Shown here in pieces: positions 55,846 through 63,820 of a DNA stretch of 64,000 nucleotides (positions are counted from its first letter, which is position 1; each line of letters opens with the position of its first letter). Position numbers and translations under genes: made by a program. Below the pieces are notes generated by a model. The model made no database searches. It saw only the letters and a list, made by a program, of their open reading frames with translations, and had not been told where the DNA came from. Origin of the DNA: JAPHSX01 sp039714395 (lineage in GTDB: Bacteria > Pseudomonadota > Gammaproteobacteria > Thiohalomonadales > Thiohalomonadaceae); contig JBDLJH010000009.1 in the NCBI GenBank assembly GCA_039714395.1, forward strand, positions 61,641-125,640, in the 5' to 3' direction.

Positions 55846-55899
55846 AGCTACTTTTATTGAACAAATTTAAATCTTAAGTAAACAGTTAAGGAGTTTGCA

Positions 55900-56964
55900 A
55901 TGGCACTAGTATCACTACGTCAACTGCTGGACCACGCTGCCGAGAACGGCTACGGTCTGCCCGCGTTTAACGTCAACAACATGGAGCAGGTGCATGCCAT
56001 CATGCAGGCTGCTTCTGCCGTTGATAGCCCCGTTATCCTGCAGGGTTCTGCCGGTGCACGCTCTTATGCGGGCGAGCCCTTCCTGCGTCATCTGATCCTG
56101 GCAGCCACCGAGATGTACCCGAATATTCCGGTAGTTATGCACCAGGATCACGGTGCTTCACCTGCCATCTGTGCCCGTTCCATTCAGTCCGGTTTCTCCT
56201 CGGTAATGATGGATGGTTCCCTTGAGGCCGACGGCAAGACCCCATCTTCTTTTGAGTACAACGTTGCGGTAACCAAGCAGGTTGTCGATATGGCTCACGC
56301 CTGTGGCGTCTCTGTTGAGGGCGAGCTGGGCTGCCTGGGTTCTCTTGAGACCGGCATGATGGGTGAAGAAGACGGCCACGGTGCCGAAGGCAAGCTCGAC
56401 ATGGACATGCTGCTGACCGACCCCAATGAAGCTGCAGAATTTGTTAAGCAGACCGGTGCGGATGCACTGGCCATTGCCATCGGTACCTCACACGGTGCCT
56501 ACAAGTTCACTCAGGAGCCTACCGGCAAGATCCTGCGTATCGACCGTGTTAAAGAGATCCACGAGCGCATTCCTGATGTTCACCTGGTTATGCACGGTTC
56601 TTCTTCGGTTCCTCAGGACTGGCTCAAGATCATTAACGACTTCGGTGGTGACATGGGCCAGACCTATGGTGTACCGGTTGATGAGATCGTTGAGGGCATC
56701 AAGTCTGGTGTACGCAAGGTCAATATCGATACCGACCTGCGCATGGCCTCTACCGGTTCTGTTCGTAAACACCTGCACGATAACCCAGCCAACTTCGACC
56801 CGCGCAAATTCCTTAAGGAAGCGACCACGGCGATGGCGGGTATTTGTCAGAACCGTTTTGAAGCCTTCGGTTCTGCGGGTCAGGCATCCAAGATCAAGCC
56901 GATCTCTCTGGAGACCATGTTCGCGAAATACGAAGCAGGTGAGCTGGAGCCGAAAGTAAACTAA
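55900..56964 (+). CDS. fba: Fructose-bisphosphate aldolase, class II, Calvin-cycle subtype
   Basis: The 354-residue zinc aldolase has GLPAFNVNNMEQVHAIMQA, the zinc histidines in MHQDHGAS (near 83-86) and VMHGSSSVPQD, plus the EGELGCLGSLETG loop and DTDLRMASTGSVRK. This subtype is typical of autotrophs and acts on fructose and often sedoheptulose bisphosphates. It ends the tkt-fba cluster at the terminator at 56984. Confidence 0.96.
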   Translation: MALVSLRQLLDHAAENGYGLPAFNVNNMEQVHAIMQAASAVDSPVILQGSAGARSYAGEPFLRHLILAATEMYPNIPVVMHQDHGASPAICARSIQSGFSSVMMDGSLEADGKTPSSFEYNVAVTKQVVDMAHACGVSVEGELGCLGSLETGMMGEEDGHGAEGKLDMDMLLTDPNEAAEFVKQTGADALAIAIGTSHGAYKFTQEPTGKILRIDRVKEIHERIPDVHLVMHGSSSVPQDWLKIINDFGGDMGQTYGVPVDEIVEGIKSGVRKVNIDTDLRMASTGSVRKHLHDNPANFDPRKFLKEATTAMAGICQNRFEAFGSAGQASKIKPISLETMFAKYEAGELEPKVN

Positions 56965-56983
56965 GTCGTTTACCTTCGTGAAT

Positions 56984-57013
56984 AAAAAAGGGACGCTTCG
57001 GCGTCCCTTTTTT
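56984..57013. terminator. Bidirectional intrinsic terminator between fba and cbbR
   Basis: AAAAAAGGGACGC, loop TTCG, GCGTCCCTTTTTT is a perfect stem with A and T runs on both sides. It separates the convergent fba and cbbR genes. Confidence 0.95.
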
Positions 57014-57051
57014 GTTGCCTGCAGGATTTAGTCTGCTGATTTAATGGGTAG

Positions 57052-57948
57052 CTAATTCGTCTCGTCGAGGAGGAAGCTCTTAAAGGCCTGGGCTATAGCC
57101 GAGAGTCGTTTGCCCTTGCGGTGTACCAGGAACCAGTAACGTTGAATTGGAAAATCGGCAACATCGAGGATCTTCAGGCGCCCCAGGGTCAGCTCCATCT
57201 CTACCGCATCCTGTGACATCACACTGAGGCCGAGGCCAGCCTGTACACTCTGCTTTATCGCCTCGTCTGAGCTTACCTCCATGCTGGCGGTGATGGAGAT
57301 CTCGTGTTCGGCAAAGAAGCGTTCCATCGCGCTGCGTGTTCCAGAACCGGACTCACGCAGCAGGAAGACCTCCTGCTCCAGCTGTTTTAATGGTATCTGT
57401 TTCTTACCCACCAAGTGGTGATCCGGCGGGGCGATGAGTACCAGTGGATTTTCCTTGAAGGCACCCGCTTCCAGATCCATCTCTGCCGGTGGTACACCCA
57501 TAATCACCATATCAACTTCATTCTCCGCCAGTTGGCGCAGCAGGGTCTGGCGATTGGTTACATCTAGGATGACGTTAACACCGGGCAGGCGCTGGGTGAA
57601 GCTGGCGAGCAGGTGGGGAGCGAAGTAGTTGGCGGTGGTCGCCACCGAGATCCGCAGCTTACCGTGCTCCAGCCCCTTAAGGTTTGCCAGTGCGGTATCC
57701 ATATCGTCAAGTTGTTGTGCAATGGCGCGGCTGTAGTGCTGGACCTCCTCTCCCGCTTCGGTGAGGTAGATCTTCTTGCCCAGTTGCTCGAACAGCGGGC
57801 TCTCCAGCTGTCCTTCTAACTGTTTTACCTGCATTGAGACCGCAGGTTGGGTAAGATGCAGCTCTTCGGCGGCGCGGGTAAAGCTTAAGTGCTTTGCTAC
57901 CGCGGAGAAGACCTTAAGCTGCCGCAGGGTGATGTTCATCTTTGCCAT
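57052..57948 (-). CDS. cbbR: LysR-type regulator, probably CbbR
   Basis: The 298-residue protein has an N-terminal winged helix (NITLRQLKVFSAVAKHLSFTRAAEELHLTQPAVSMQVKQLE, in two parts) and a LysR effector domain (about 90-298). The strong match to CbbR-type proteins and the place beside fba and cbbM support the name. CbbR activates Calvin-cycle genes in response to metabolites such as NADPH or RuBP (established for the family). The start region lies within a palindrome, which suggests autoregulation. A second ATG three codons in is possible. Confidence 0.88.
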   Translation of the reverse strand: MAKMNITLRQLKVFSAVAKHLSFTRAAEELHLTQPAVSMQVKQLEGQLESPLFEQLGKKIYLTEAGEEVQHYSRAIAQQLDDMDTALANLKGLEHGKLRISVATTANYFAPHLLASFTQRLPGVNVILDVTNRQTLLRQLAENEVDMVIMGVPPAEMDLEAGAFKENPLVLIAPPDHHLVGKKQIPLKQLEQEVFLLRESGSGTRSAMERFFAEHEISITASMEVSSDEAIKQSVQAGLGLSVMSQDAVEMELTLGRLKILDVADFPIQRYWFLVHRKGKRLSAIAQAFKSFLLDETN

Positions 57949-57963
57949 AAGTCTTATCTTATG
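57946..57963. promoter_or_regulatory. Candidate CbbR autoregulatory operator
   Basis: CATAAG-TCTTAT-CTTATG is a perfect interrupted palindrome with TAA-N8-TTA, overlapping the cbbR start codon and lying between cbbR and the divergent methyltransferase gene. It shares the ATAAG-N6-CTTAT core with the site upstream of cbbM. Confidence 0.5.
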
Positions 57964-58041
57964 GTTGCCTGAAGAACTATCATCATAGCCTTTTTTTTAC
58001 CGCCGTGCCGCCTGATGGCCGGCCTGCAGAGGATTTGTGCG

Positions 58042-58632
58042 ATGGCCGCACCACTAGATCTTAAGAAGATCCGCCAGGATATCGTCTTCAGTGAGACCCT
58101 GAAGGGGCAACATCTTAGCTTTCACACCACCTGGGGGATCTTCTCACCGCGTGAGATCGACGAGGGCACACTGATGCTACTCGACTATATGGATATCGGT
58201 GAGGAGGATGACTGCCTGGACCTGGGTTGTGGCTACGGCCCCATTGGCATGACGATGGCGCGCTTAGCCCCCAGGGGTAAGACCCTGTTGGTAGATAAGG
58301 ACTTTGTTGGCGTGGAATACGCCCAGGCCAACATCACGCGTAACGGCATCACCAATGCCGAGGCGAAGCTGAGTAATGGCTTTGCTCATACCGGTGATCG
58401 CAAGTTCGATATTATCGCCTCCAACATTCCCGCCAAGGTGGGCAACGAGATGCTCTATATCTTCCTGCATGATGCGCTGGCCCGCCTCAAGCCGGGCGGC
58501 AAGCTCTACGTGGTCACCATCACCGGGTTGCGGCAGTTCATCAAACGCTCCTTCACCGAGGTCTTCGGTAACTACAAGAAGCTTAAACAGGGCCCTAAGT
58601 ACACGGTGGCGGTGGCTGTGAAGCCTAAATAG
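58042..58632 (+). CDS. RsmC-like class I SAM methyltransferase
   Basis: The 196-residue protein has the SAM motif CLDLGCGYGPIGMTMARL (about 60-78) and a SNIPAK motif in place of the NPP[FY] of RsmC, and otherwise fits the 'methyltransferase small' (MTS) domain without the N-terminal extension. Its substrate is unknown, possibly RNA or a small molecule. AGAGGA nine bases before the ATG at 58042 favours this start over the ATG at 58015. It is divergent from cbbR and upstream of cbbM, with a candidate CbbR site between it and cbbR. Confidence 0.85.
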   Translation: MAAPLDLKKIRQDIVFSETLKGQHLSFHTTWGIFSPREIDEGTLMLLDYMDIGEEDDCLDLGCGYGPIGMTMARLAPRGKTLLVDKDFVGVEYAQANITRNGITNAEAKLSNGFAHTGDRKFDIIASNIPAKVGNEMLYIFLHDALARLKPGGKLYVVTITGLRQFIKRSFTEVFGNYKKLKQGPKYTVAVAVKPK

Positions 58633-58760
58633 AGGCCTGGCGGCGGGGATTGCTCGATGTAATTCTCCTGCATTTACTGCATCCCTGTGGGTTTAGGCAG
58701 GCGCTGTACCCCCCCTGACTAGCATAAACAACACAGCAATCTGGTGACATGTTGCACCAC

Positions 58761-58815
58761 TGTAGGAGCGGCTCTGCCGCGATTAATATGAAATCGCGCT
58801 AGAAGCGCTCCTACA
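58761..58815. repeat. REP-like inverted repeat
   Basis: TGTAGGAGCG ... CGCTCCTACA, with GCCGCGATT and AATCGCGCT pairing inside, is a 55-base element of the GTAGGAGCG type common as dispersed intergenic repeats in gammaproteobacteria (from memory). The 58633-58950 stretch holds nothing else I recognise. Confidence 0.75.
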
Positions 58816-58951
58816 AAATGCAGATCTGTCTCTGAGAACTGGCGACATGACATAAGGAGTTCATCAGCTTGATTTTGAATTAACGCAGCTAAGTTCTTGT
58901 TATTACAGTTAATTAAGCGACTTAGTGCTGCAGTTACAACAGTATTTAAAC

Positions 58952-58969
58952 GATAAGTAAAACCTTATC
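58952..58969. promoter_or_regulatory. Candidate CbbR operator upstream of cbbM
   Basis: GATAAG-TAAAAC-CTTATC is a perfect palindrome with TAA-N8-TTA, 176 bases before the cbbM start. It shares ATAAG-N6-CTTAT with the cbbR site. If transcription starts near 59020, just after TATAGT at 59014-59019, the site would lie around -60, usual for LysR regulators (inference). Confidence 0.5.
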
Positions 58970-59026
58970 CATTCCATCATTTCATTTTAATTCCCTTATA
59001 GAATCCTAGCGGCTATAGTCTGTTTC

Positions 59027-59105
59027 CCGATTGGGAGACGATTCGTAGAGAAACCTCTCATTGTCATCAATCGGTAAGCGCGCGGAGTCAGACTTATCAC
59101 TCCGC
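59027..59105 (+). promoter_or_regulatory. Structured 5' leader of cbbM
   Basis: Two stems lie just before the gene. CCGATTG (59027-59033) pairs with CAATCGG (59068-59074), with an inner AGAG/CTCT stem (59047-59058). GCGGAGT (59082-59088) pairs with ACTCCGC (59099-59105). They may stabilise the abundant cbbM mRNA or regulate it; no known riboswitch class was recognised. Confidence 0.5.
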
Positions 59106-59144
59106 AGCAAGATTTTTTACACAACTGTATCGAGGTGAATCCAA

Positions 59145-60524
59145 ATGGATCAATCTGCACGTTACGCTGACCTTTCTCTGAAAGAAGAAGATCTGATCGC
59201 TGGTGGTGGCCACATGCTGGTGGCTTACACCATGCACCCCGCTGAAGGCTACGGCTACCTGGAAGTTGCGGCACACATCGCTGCCGAGTCTTCTACCGGT
59301 ACCAACGTTGAAGTTTCTACCACCGATGACTTCACCAAGGGCGTTGACGCTCTGGTTTACCACTGCGACGAAGCTGCGGGCATCATCAAGATCGCCTACC
59401 CGAACGACTTGTTCGACCGCAATGTCACCGATGGTCGCACCATGGTCGTCTCCTTCCTCACCCTGGCCATTGGTAACAATCAGGGCATGGGCGACTGTAA
59501 AGACCTGCAGATGCAGGACTTCTACGTGCCACCGCGCATGCTGCAGCTGTTCGACGGTCCTGCCAAGGACATCAGCGACATGTGGCGCGTCCTCGGCCGT
59601 GATGTAAACGCTGGTGGTTACATCGCCGGTACTATCATCAAGCCCAAGCTTGGCCTGCGTCCGGAGCCCTTCGCTGAAGCGGCTTACCAGTTCTGGCTTG
59701 GTGGTGACTTCATCAAGAATGACGAGCCTCAGGGCAACCAGGTCTTCTGCCCGATGAAGAAGGTTATGCCTCTCGTTGTTGACGCCATGAAGCGCGCCCA
59801 GGACGAGACCGGTGAAGCCAAGTTGTTCTCTGCCAACATCACCGCTGACGACCACCACGAAATGTGTGCTCGTGCTGACTACATTCTCGAAACCTTTGGT
59901 CCTGACGCTGATAAGTGTGCCTTCCTGGTAGACGGTTACGTTGGTGGCCCTGGTATGGTTACCACTGCCCGTCGTAACTACCCCGGTCAGTACCTGCACT
60001 ATCACCGTGCCGGTCATGGTGCTGTAACCTCTCCTTCTTCAGTACGTGGCTACACCGCCTTCGTTCTGGCCAAGCTGTCTCGTCTGATGGGTGCTTCCGG
60101 TATCCACGTAGGCACCATGGGCTTCGGTAAGATGGAAGGTGGCGCTGATGATAGAATTATCGCCTACATGATCGAGCGTGATTCCTGCATGGGTCCGTTC
60201 TTCCATCAGGAGTGGAACGGTATGAAGCCTACCACCCCAATCATCTCCGGTGGCATGAACGCACTGCGTCTGCCTGGTTTCTTCGAGAACCTGGGTCACG
60301 GCAACGTTATCAACACCTCTGGTGGTGGTTCTTACGGCCACATCGACAGCCCGGCTGCTGGTGCAACCTCACTGCGCCAGTCCTACGAGTGCTGGAAGCA
60401 GGGTGCAGACCCCATCGAGTTCGCGAAAGAGCACAAAGAATTTGCTCGCGCATTCGAGTCCTTCCCGGGCGATGCCGACAATATCTTCCCAGGCTGGCGT
60501 GACAAGCTGGGTGTTCACAAGTAA
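59145..60524 (+). CDS. cbbM: Ribulose-bisphosphate carboxylase, form II
   Basis: The 459-residue form II RuBisCO fixes CO2 onto ribulose bisphosphate. Catalytic residues are in place: K166 in GTIIKPKLGLR, the carbamylated K191 with D193 and E194 in GGDFIKNDEP, and the HRAGHGA and ISGGMNALR motifs. No small subunit is needed. GAGGTG lies upstream of the ATG. Codon use is strongly biased, suggesting very high expression. It is monocistronic, ended by a strong terminator; no cbbQ or cbbO activase genes follow. Confidence 0.98.
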   Translation: MDQSARYADLSLKEEDLIAGGGHMLVAYTMHPAEGYGYLEVAAHIAAESSTGTNVEVSTTDDFTKGVDALVYHCDEAAGIIKIAYPNDLFDRNVTDGRTMVVSFLTLAIGNNQGMGDCKDLQMQDFYVPPRMLQLFDGPAKDISDMWRVLGRDVNAGGYIAGTIIKPKLGLRPEPFAEAAYQFWLGGDFIKNDEPQGNQVFCPMKKVMPLVVDAMKRAQDETGEAKLFSANITADDHHEMCARADYILETFGPDADKCAFLVDGYVGGPGMVTTARRNYPGQYLHYHRAGHGAVTSPSSVRGYTAFVLAKLSRLMGASGIHVGTMGFGKMEGGADDRIIAYMIERDSCMGPFFHQEWNGMKPTTPIISGGMNALRLPGFFENLGHGNVINTSGGGSYGHIDSPAAGATSLRQSYECWKQGADPIEFAKEHKEFARAFESFPGDADNIFPGWRDKLGVHK

Positions 60525-60566
60525 TTGTGAGCTCAGCCTGTTCGGCCTAATGGCTGGATTTAAAGG

Positions 60567-60592
60567 AGCCCCGCTTATGCGGGGCTTTTTTT
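60567..60592 (+). terminator. Intrinsic terminator after cbbM
   Basis: AGCCCCGC, loop TTAT, GCGGGGCT is followed by seven T. A strong Rho-independent terminator 43 bases after the stop codon. Confidence 0.95.
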
Positions 60593-60639
60593 ATGTCTGG
60601 AGGAAAGTTGTGTCGCTGGGGCGACGGATGGATCTAATG

Positions 60640-60905
60640 CGGGGGGCTGCCCCGCGGCAGGTCACTTTCTCTTGCGCGGCCAAGAGAAACTAACGAAAGA
60701 GAAGGCCGCCCCACTGCCTCGCCCTTCGGGTTCCCTGCGCTTCTCGGCTCCAGTCGGGCATTGCAGACAGGGCTTCCCTGCCCTGACTGCAATATTGCGC
60801 GCGTCCTGCACGCAACCCTGACGGGCTAATCCTCCCTCCACTGCGATGCTCGGCGAGGCAGAAGGGGGTTCGCAAACAAACGCTAGTCTGACAGGTAAGG
60901 AGTTT
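60640..60905. repeat. Dispersed structured non-coding repeat
   Basis: The stretch has a perfect hairpin TTTCTCTTG-CGCGGC-CAAGAGAAA (60666-60689), then GCCCTTCGGGTTCCCTGCGCTTCTCGG and CAGGGCTTCCCTGCCCTG. This sequence style recurs in intergenic regions of many gammaproteobacteria (from memory). Short open frames in it on both strands are not genes. It marks the edge between core and accessory DNA. From its end to the next gene (60906-61030) I see nothing recognisable. Confidence 0.65.
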
Positions 60906-61030
60906 TTCCTTGCCCTCAACTTGTTACGGCTTTGGGACTGAAAGATGCCCTTTTTTCTAGGGGATGCTATCCTTCAAAATGGTGCAGTTGATGCAAATAC
61001 AGTAAGGGACATCTAATAAAAACTACTGCT

Positions 61031-62215
61031 ATGCCACAAGTGAATCCACAGATACTGCAATGGGCTAGAGAGACAGCTGAGCTTTCTTTAGACGAGGCTG
61101 CGCGTAAGATCGGCCTAGCCACTAGCAGAGCATCTAGCAGGGAAGAAAAACTGCTCCAATTAGAACGGGGTGATACAGAGCCTACACAAGTTCGCTTAAT
61201 GAAGATGGCTGATGTCTACCACAGACCATTAATTACTTTTTATATGGCAGAACCGCCCGTGAAGGATGAGCGTGGTGGTGATTTCCGTAAGCTTCCCCCC
61301 GACTTTTCTCGAGAGCAGAATGCTCTTCTCGATGCGCTTCTAAGAGATATTAAAGCACGTCAAGAAATGGTTAGAGAGCTAATGGAGGATGAGGATGAGG
61401 CTCTTCCTCTTGAGTATGTGGGCTCCCTGTCTCGAAAAAATGAAGTTCAAGAGGTGGCGGAGGCAATTAAGGAAAGGTTGGACTTGTCTCTTGAGGAGCT
61501 CCGGCGTTGCCGTAACAAGGAGGCTGTCTTTAAGCTATTGCGGGAGCGAGCTGAATCTATTGGTGTCTTTGTCCTGTTGATGGGTGATCTGGGGTCTCAC
61601 CATACTGATATAGGAACTGATGTTTTCCGTGGTTTTGCTATTGCCGATACGGTTGCTCCTTTTATCGTTATTAATGATAACGACTCCCAAGGTGCTTGGT
61701 CTTTTACATTGTTGCATGAGCTTGCCCACCTATGGATTGGTGAGGAAGGGGTAAGTAATAGTAGCGCATGGGCTGATAGTCAGATTGAGAAATTCTGCAA
61801 TAATGTTGCAGGAGAAATATTGCTTCCAGATAAGCAGTTACACGGTGTGAATGTGAATGCCAGCATGGAGGTAAAGGCTATCGCCCATGTAATTAACGGT
61901 GTTTCTGGAACAACAAAATTAAGCCACACATTAATAGCGTACAATTTATATCGAGTAGGAAAAATTGATTTAAGGCAGTATCAGGAGTTAAGTAGAGAGT
62001 ATAGAAGACTCTGGTCTAATAATAAGCAGGGGCAACAAAGATCAGGGGGAGGACCTAATTACTATGTCGTAAAAAGACACCGAATTGGGGCGGCAATGAC
62101 GAATCTTATAGGAAGAATGTTAAAGGGTGGGGCTGTAACACCAACAAAAGCCGCAAAAATCCTCGGTGTTAAGGCACATAGCGTCAACCAGTTGGTTGGT
62201 GGGGCTAAGGGCTAG
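61031..62215 (+). CDS. HTH-XRE / ImmA-IrrE family protein, antitoxin-like
   Basis: This 394-residue protein has an N-terminal Xre-type helix-turn-helix (about 10-65: LSLDEAARKIGLATSR; TQVRLMKMADVYHRP) and a central zinc-peptidase-like ImmA/IrrE domain with HELAH (229-233) and a downstream glutamate in NNVAGEILLP. The C-terminal part (about 340-394) holds another possible HTH. Proteins of this type pair with DUF4411 toxin genes. The codon use is more AT-rich than the neighbours, a sign of transfer. The next gene starts 21 bases downstream. Confidence 0.88.
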   Translation: MPQVNPQILQWARETAELSLDEAARKIGLATSRASSREEKLLQLERGDTEPTQVRLMKMADVYHRPLITFYMAEPPVKDERGGDFRKLPPDFSREQNALLDALLRDIKARQEMVRELMEDEDEALPLEYVGSLSRKNEVQEVAEAIKERLDLSLEELRRCRNKEAVFKLLRERAESIGVFVLLMGDLGSHHTDIGTDVFRGFAIADTVAPFIVINDNDSQGAWSFTLLHELAHLWIGEEGVSNSSAWADSQIEKFCNNVAGEILLPDKQLHGVNVNASMEVKAIAHVINGVSGTTKLSHTLIAYNLYRVGKIDLRQYQELSREYRRLWSNNKQGQQRSGGGPNYYVVKRHRIGAAMTNLIGRMLKGGAVTPTKAAKILGVKAHSVNQLVGGAKG

Positions 62216-62236
62216 GGAAAAAAGGTAACGGATTAC

Positions 62237-62740
62237 ATGCTCTACTTACTCGATGCCAATATCCTAATAACAGCAAAAAATCTCTATTATGAAATGGAGC
62301 GTATTCCTGAGTTTTGGGAATGGCTTATATACCACGGAGAGCAGGGTAATATTAAAATTCCTTTCCACATTTATGGTGAGTACAAGGCTGGAAATGATGG
62401 TCTAACTTAGTGGGTTAACAGGCAAGATGTGACGGAGGCTTTGCTACTCAATGAGGAAGTTGATTCTAGAATAGTTACGGACACGTTGAGTAATGGGTAT
62501 GGTGAAAATCTTTCAGATGTGGAGCTCGAGAAAATCGCGATGGATCCTTTCCTGATTTCCCATGGCCGAATGGATGTTGAGAACCGCGTGGTTGTCTCAG
62601 CCGAGGTAAGTAAGAAAAGTGCACAGAGATCAAAACGAAGGGTGCCTGACGTTTGCCATGAATTCGGGGTAGGTTGCACAGATATATATGGATTAAATCG
62701 GGCGCTGAACTTTAGCACTTCTTGGAAAAAAGAAGTTTAA
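62237..62740 (+). pseudogene. DUF4411 (PIN-like) toxin gene interrupted by an in-frame TAG
   Basis: From ATG 62237 the frame reads MLYLLDANILITAKNLYYEM (PIN-like first aspartate D6), runs to a TAG at codon 58 (62408-62410), then continues in the same frame as WVNRQDVTEALL...MDPFLISHG...VPDVCHEFGVGC to TAA at 62738-62740. The two halves together match the whole DUF4411 family of about 167 residues, so a single nonsense change (probably CAG to TAG) splits it. It follows the XRE/ImmA gene as its expected toxin partner. A restart at 62429 would give only the C-terminal part. Confidence 0.85.
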
Positions 62741-62822
62741 AAACCGGGGTCAGAACACAGTTAACTCTAATATAGCCTCATAGATTGATAGGCGACAGAT
62801 CCCAATTAATTTACGAAAACCG

Positions 62823-63221
62823 TCATAGAACAAGCACCAACAGAATAATAACAATAGCCACCCCAACCACCCATTTATAAATGGTCTGCTTCGTCAGCCC
62901 TGGCTTCTGCTTACTCTTCTCTTCCATAATCAGCTGGGCCATGATGCTGTCCACATCACCACTAGCCAGGCGTTCAGACTTTATGGCTTGATGATTTATC
63001 GGGTTGCCGGCGTTGTAGACGGTGCCGGTTGTCTCTGTAGTTGCTTGTCTAACGGGAGACTGCGCCGCACTTTCCTGTTGTTTAATGACCTCCAGCAGTG
63101 CAATCAGTTGCTGTCGATCAGCATTAGGAATGCTGTGTATCGCCTCAGCGTTACTCGTGCTCAAGCTGTAGGTGTTGTTATTGATGATGACAGTTATTGC
63201 TGGTTGATTCATATGACTCAT
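62823..63221 (-). CDS. Tail-anchored membrane protein, unknown
   Basis: The 132-residue protein has a polar N-terminal region (QPAITVIINNNTYSLST; an Ala/Gln-rich middle) and a single C-terminal membrane helix (about 112-131, WVVGVAIVIILLVLVL). No family is recognised. The start may be the ATG at 63221 or 63212. It probably sits in the inner membrane facing the cytoplasm. Neighbouring gaps (62741-62822 and 63222-63337) show no clear elements. Confidence 0.55.
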   Translation of the reverse strand: MSHMNQPAITVIINNNTYSLSTSNAEAIHSIPNADRQQLIALLEVIKQQESAAQSPVRQATTETTGTVYNAGNPINHQAIKSERLASGDVDSIMAQLIMEEKSKQKPGLTKQTIYKWVVGVAIVIILLVLVL

Positions 63222-63337
63222 ATCCAATCTTCAATGTAACTTGATTCTATCTTTTTGGAGAATAGAAAAGCCAGGTTAGAGATAAATTGTTCGTAATATT
63301 AGCAATACTTTATTATCTGCCCCCGGTTTTACCGTGC

Positions 63338-63820
63338 TTAACACACCGCCACCACCTCATAGTGCTTCTCTCCGCCACCCACCAGCACTTTAATTTCATC
63401 ATCAACATAATGCCCGACCAATGCTGCGCCGAGTGGGGCAGACGGTGTAACGATGGTGAGTTCAACTTGCTGTGATGTCAGTTTAAGCCCTCCAGCCGCA
63501 GGGCCGATAAAAAGTGACTGGGTACGGCCTGACTCATCTACCAAGTCGACCACGGCCCCGATACCAATGGCTGTCTCTGAGGTGAATGTGATGGCAGACA
63601 GTTTTTTATACTTGGCCATGTCGGATGCACACTCGGCCACACGCTGCGATTGGCCCTGTGCAAGATAGGCAGCCTCCAGGCCAAGGGTGTCATATTTATT
63701 CTCGGCGATATTCTCATCGTGCGTGGCGGTGTTATAGGCCTGCATGGCGGCCTCTACCGCCACCTGATGAAGCGATTCCAGTTCATGCAGAATATCCTTA
63801 AGGAGTAATGATTTGTTCAT
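63338..63820 (-). CDS. GreA/GreB-like transcription elongation factor-type protein
   Basis: The 160-residue protein has a helical N-terminal part (about 1-75) with an acidic THDENIAENKYD tip resembling the Gre coiled-coil end, and a C-terminal FKBP-like domain (about 80-160; IGIGAVVDLVDESGRTQSLFIGP, VTPSAPLGAALVGHYVDDEI) as in GreA/GreB. It is likely a paralogue that binds the RNA polymerase secondary channel; cleavage activity is not certain. It lies in the accessory region. Confidence 0.75.
   Translation of the reverse strand: MNKSLLLKDILHELESLHQVAVEAAMQAYNTATHDENIAENKYDTLGLEAAYLAQGQSQRVAECASDMAKYKKLSAITFTSETAIGIGAVVDLVDESGRTQSLFIGPAAGGLKLTSQQVELTIVTPSAPLGAALVGHYVDDEIKVLVGGGEKHYEVVAVC

Noticed and set aside
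55873..55890. CTTAA-N8-TTAAG as a fourth CbbR operator before fba
   Set aside because: It overlaps the fba Shine-Dalgarno only ten bases from the start codon, an unlikely place for an activator; AT-rich chance is a better explanation.
59097..60017. 306-codon open frame antisense to cbbM
   Set aside because: It arises from the strongly biased codon use of cbbM (G/C third positions leave few stops opposite). The sense strand is an unambiguous RuBisCO.
60662..60919. Short open frames inside the repeat downstream of cbbM
   Set aside because: They lie in a structured dispersed repeat with no conserved protein pattern or ribosome binding site.
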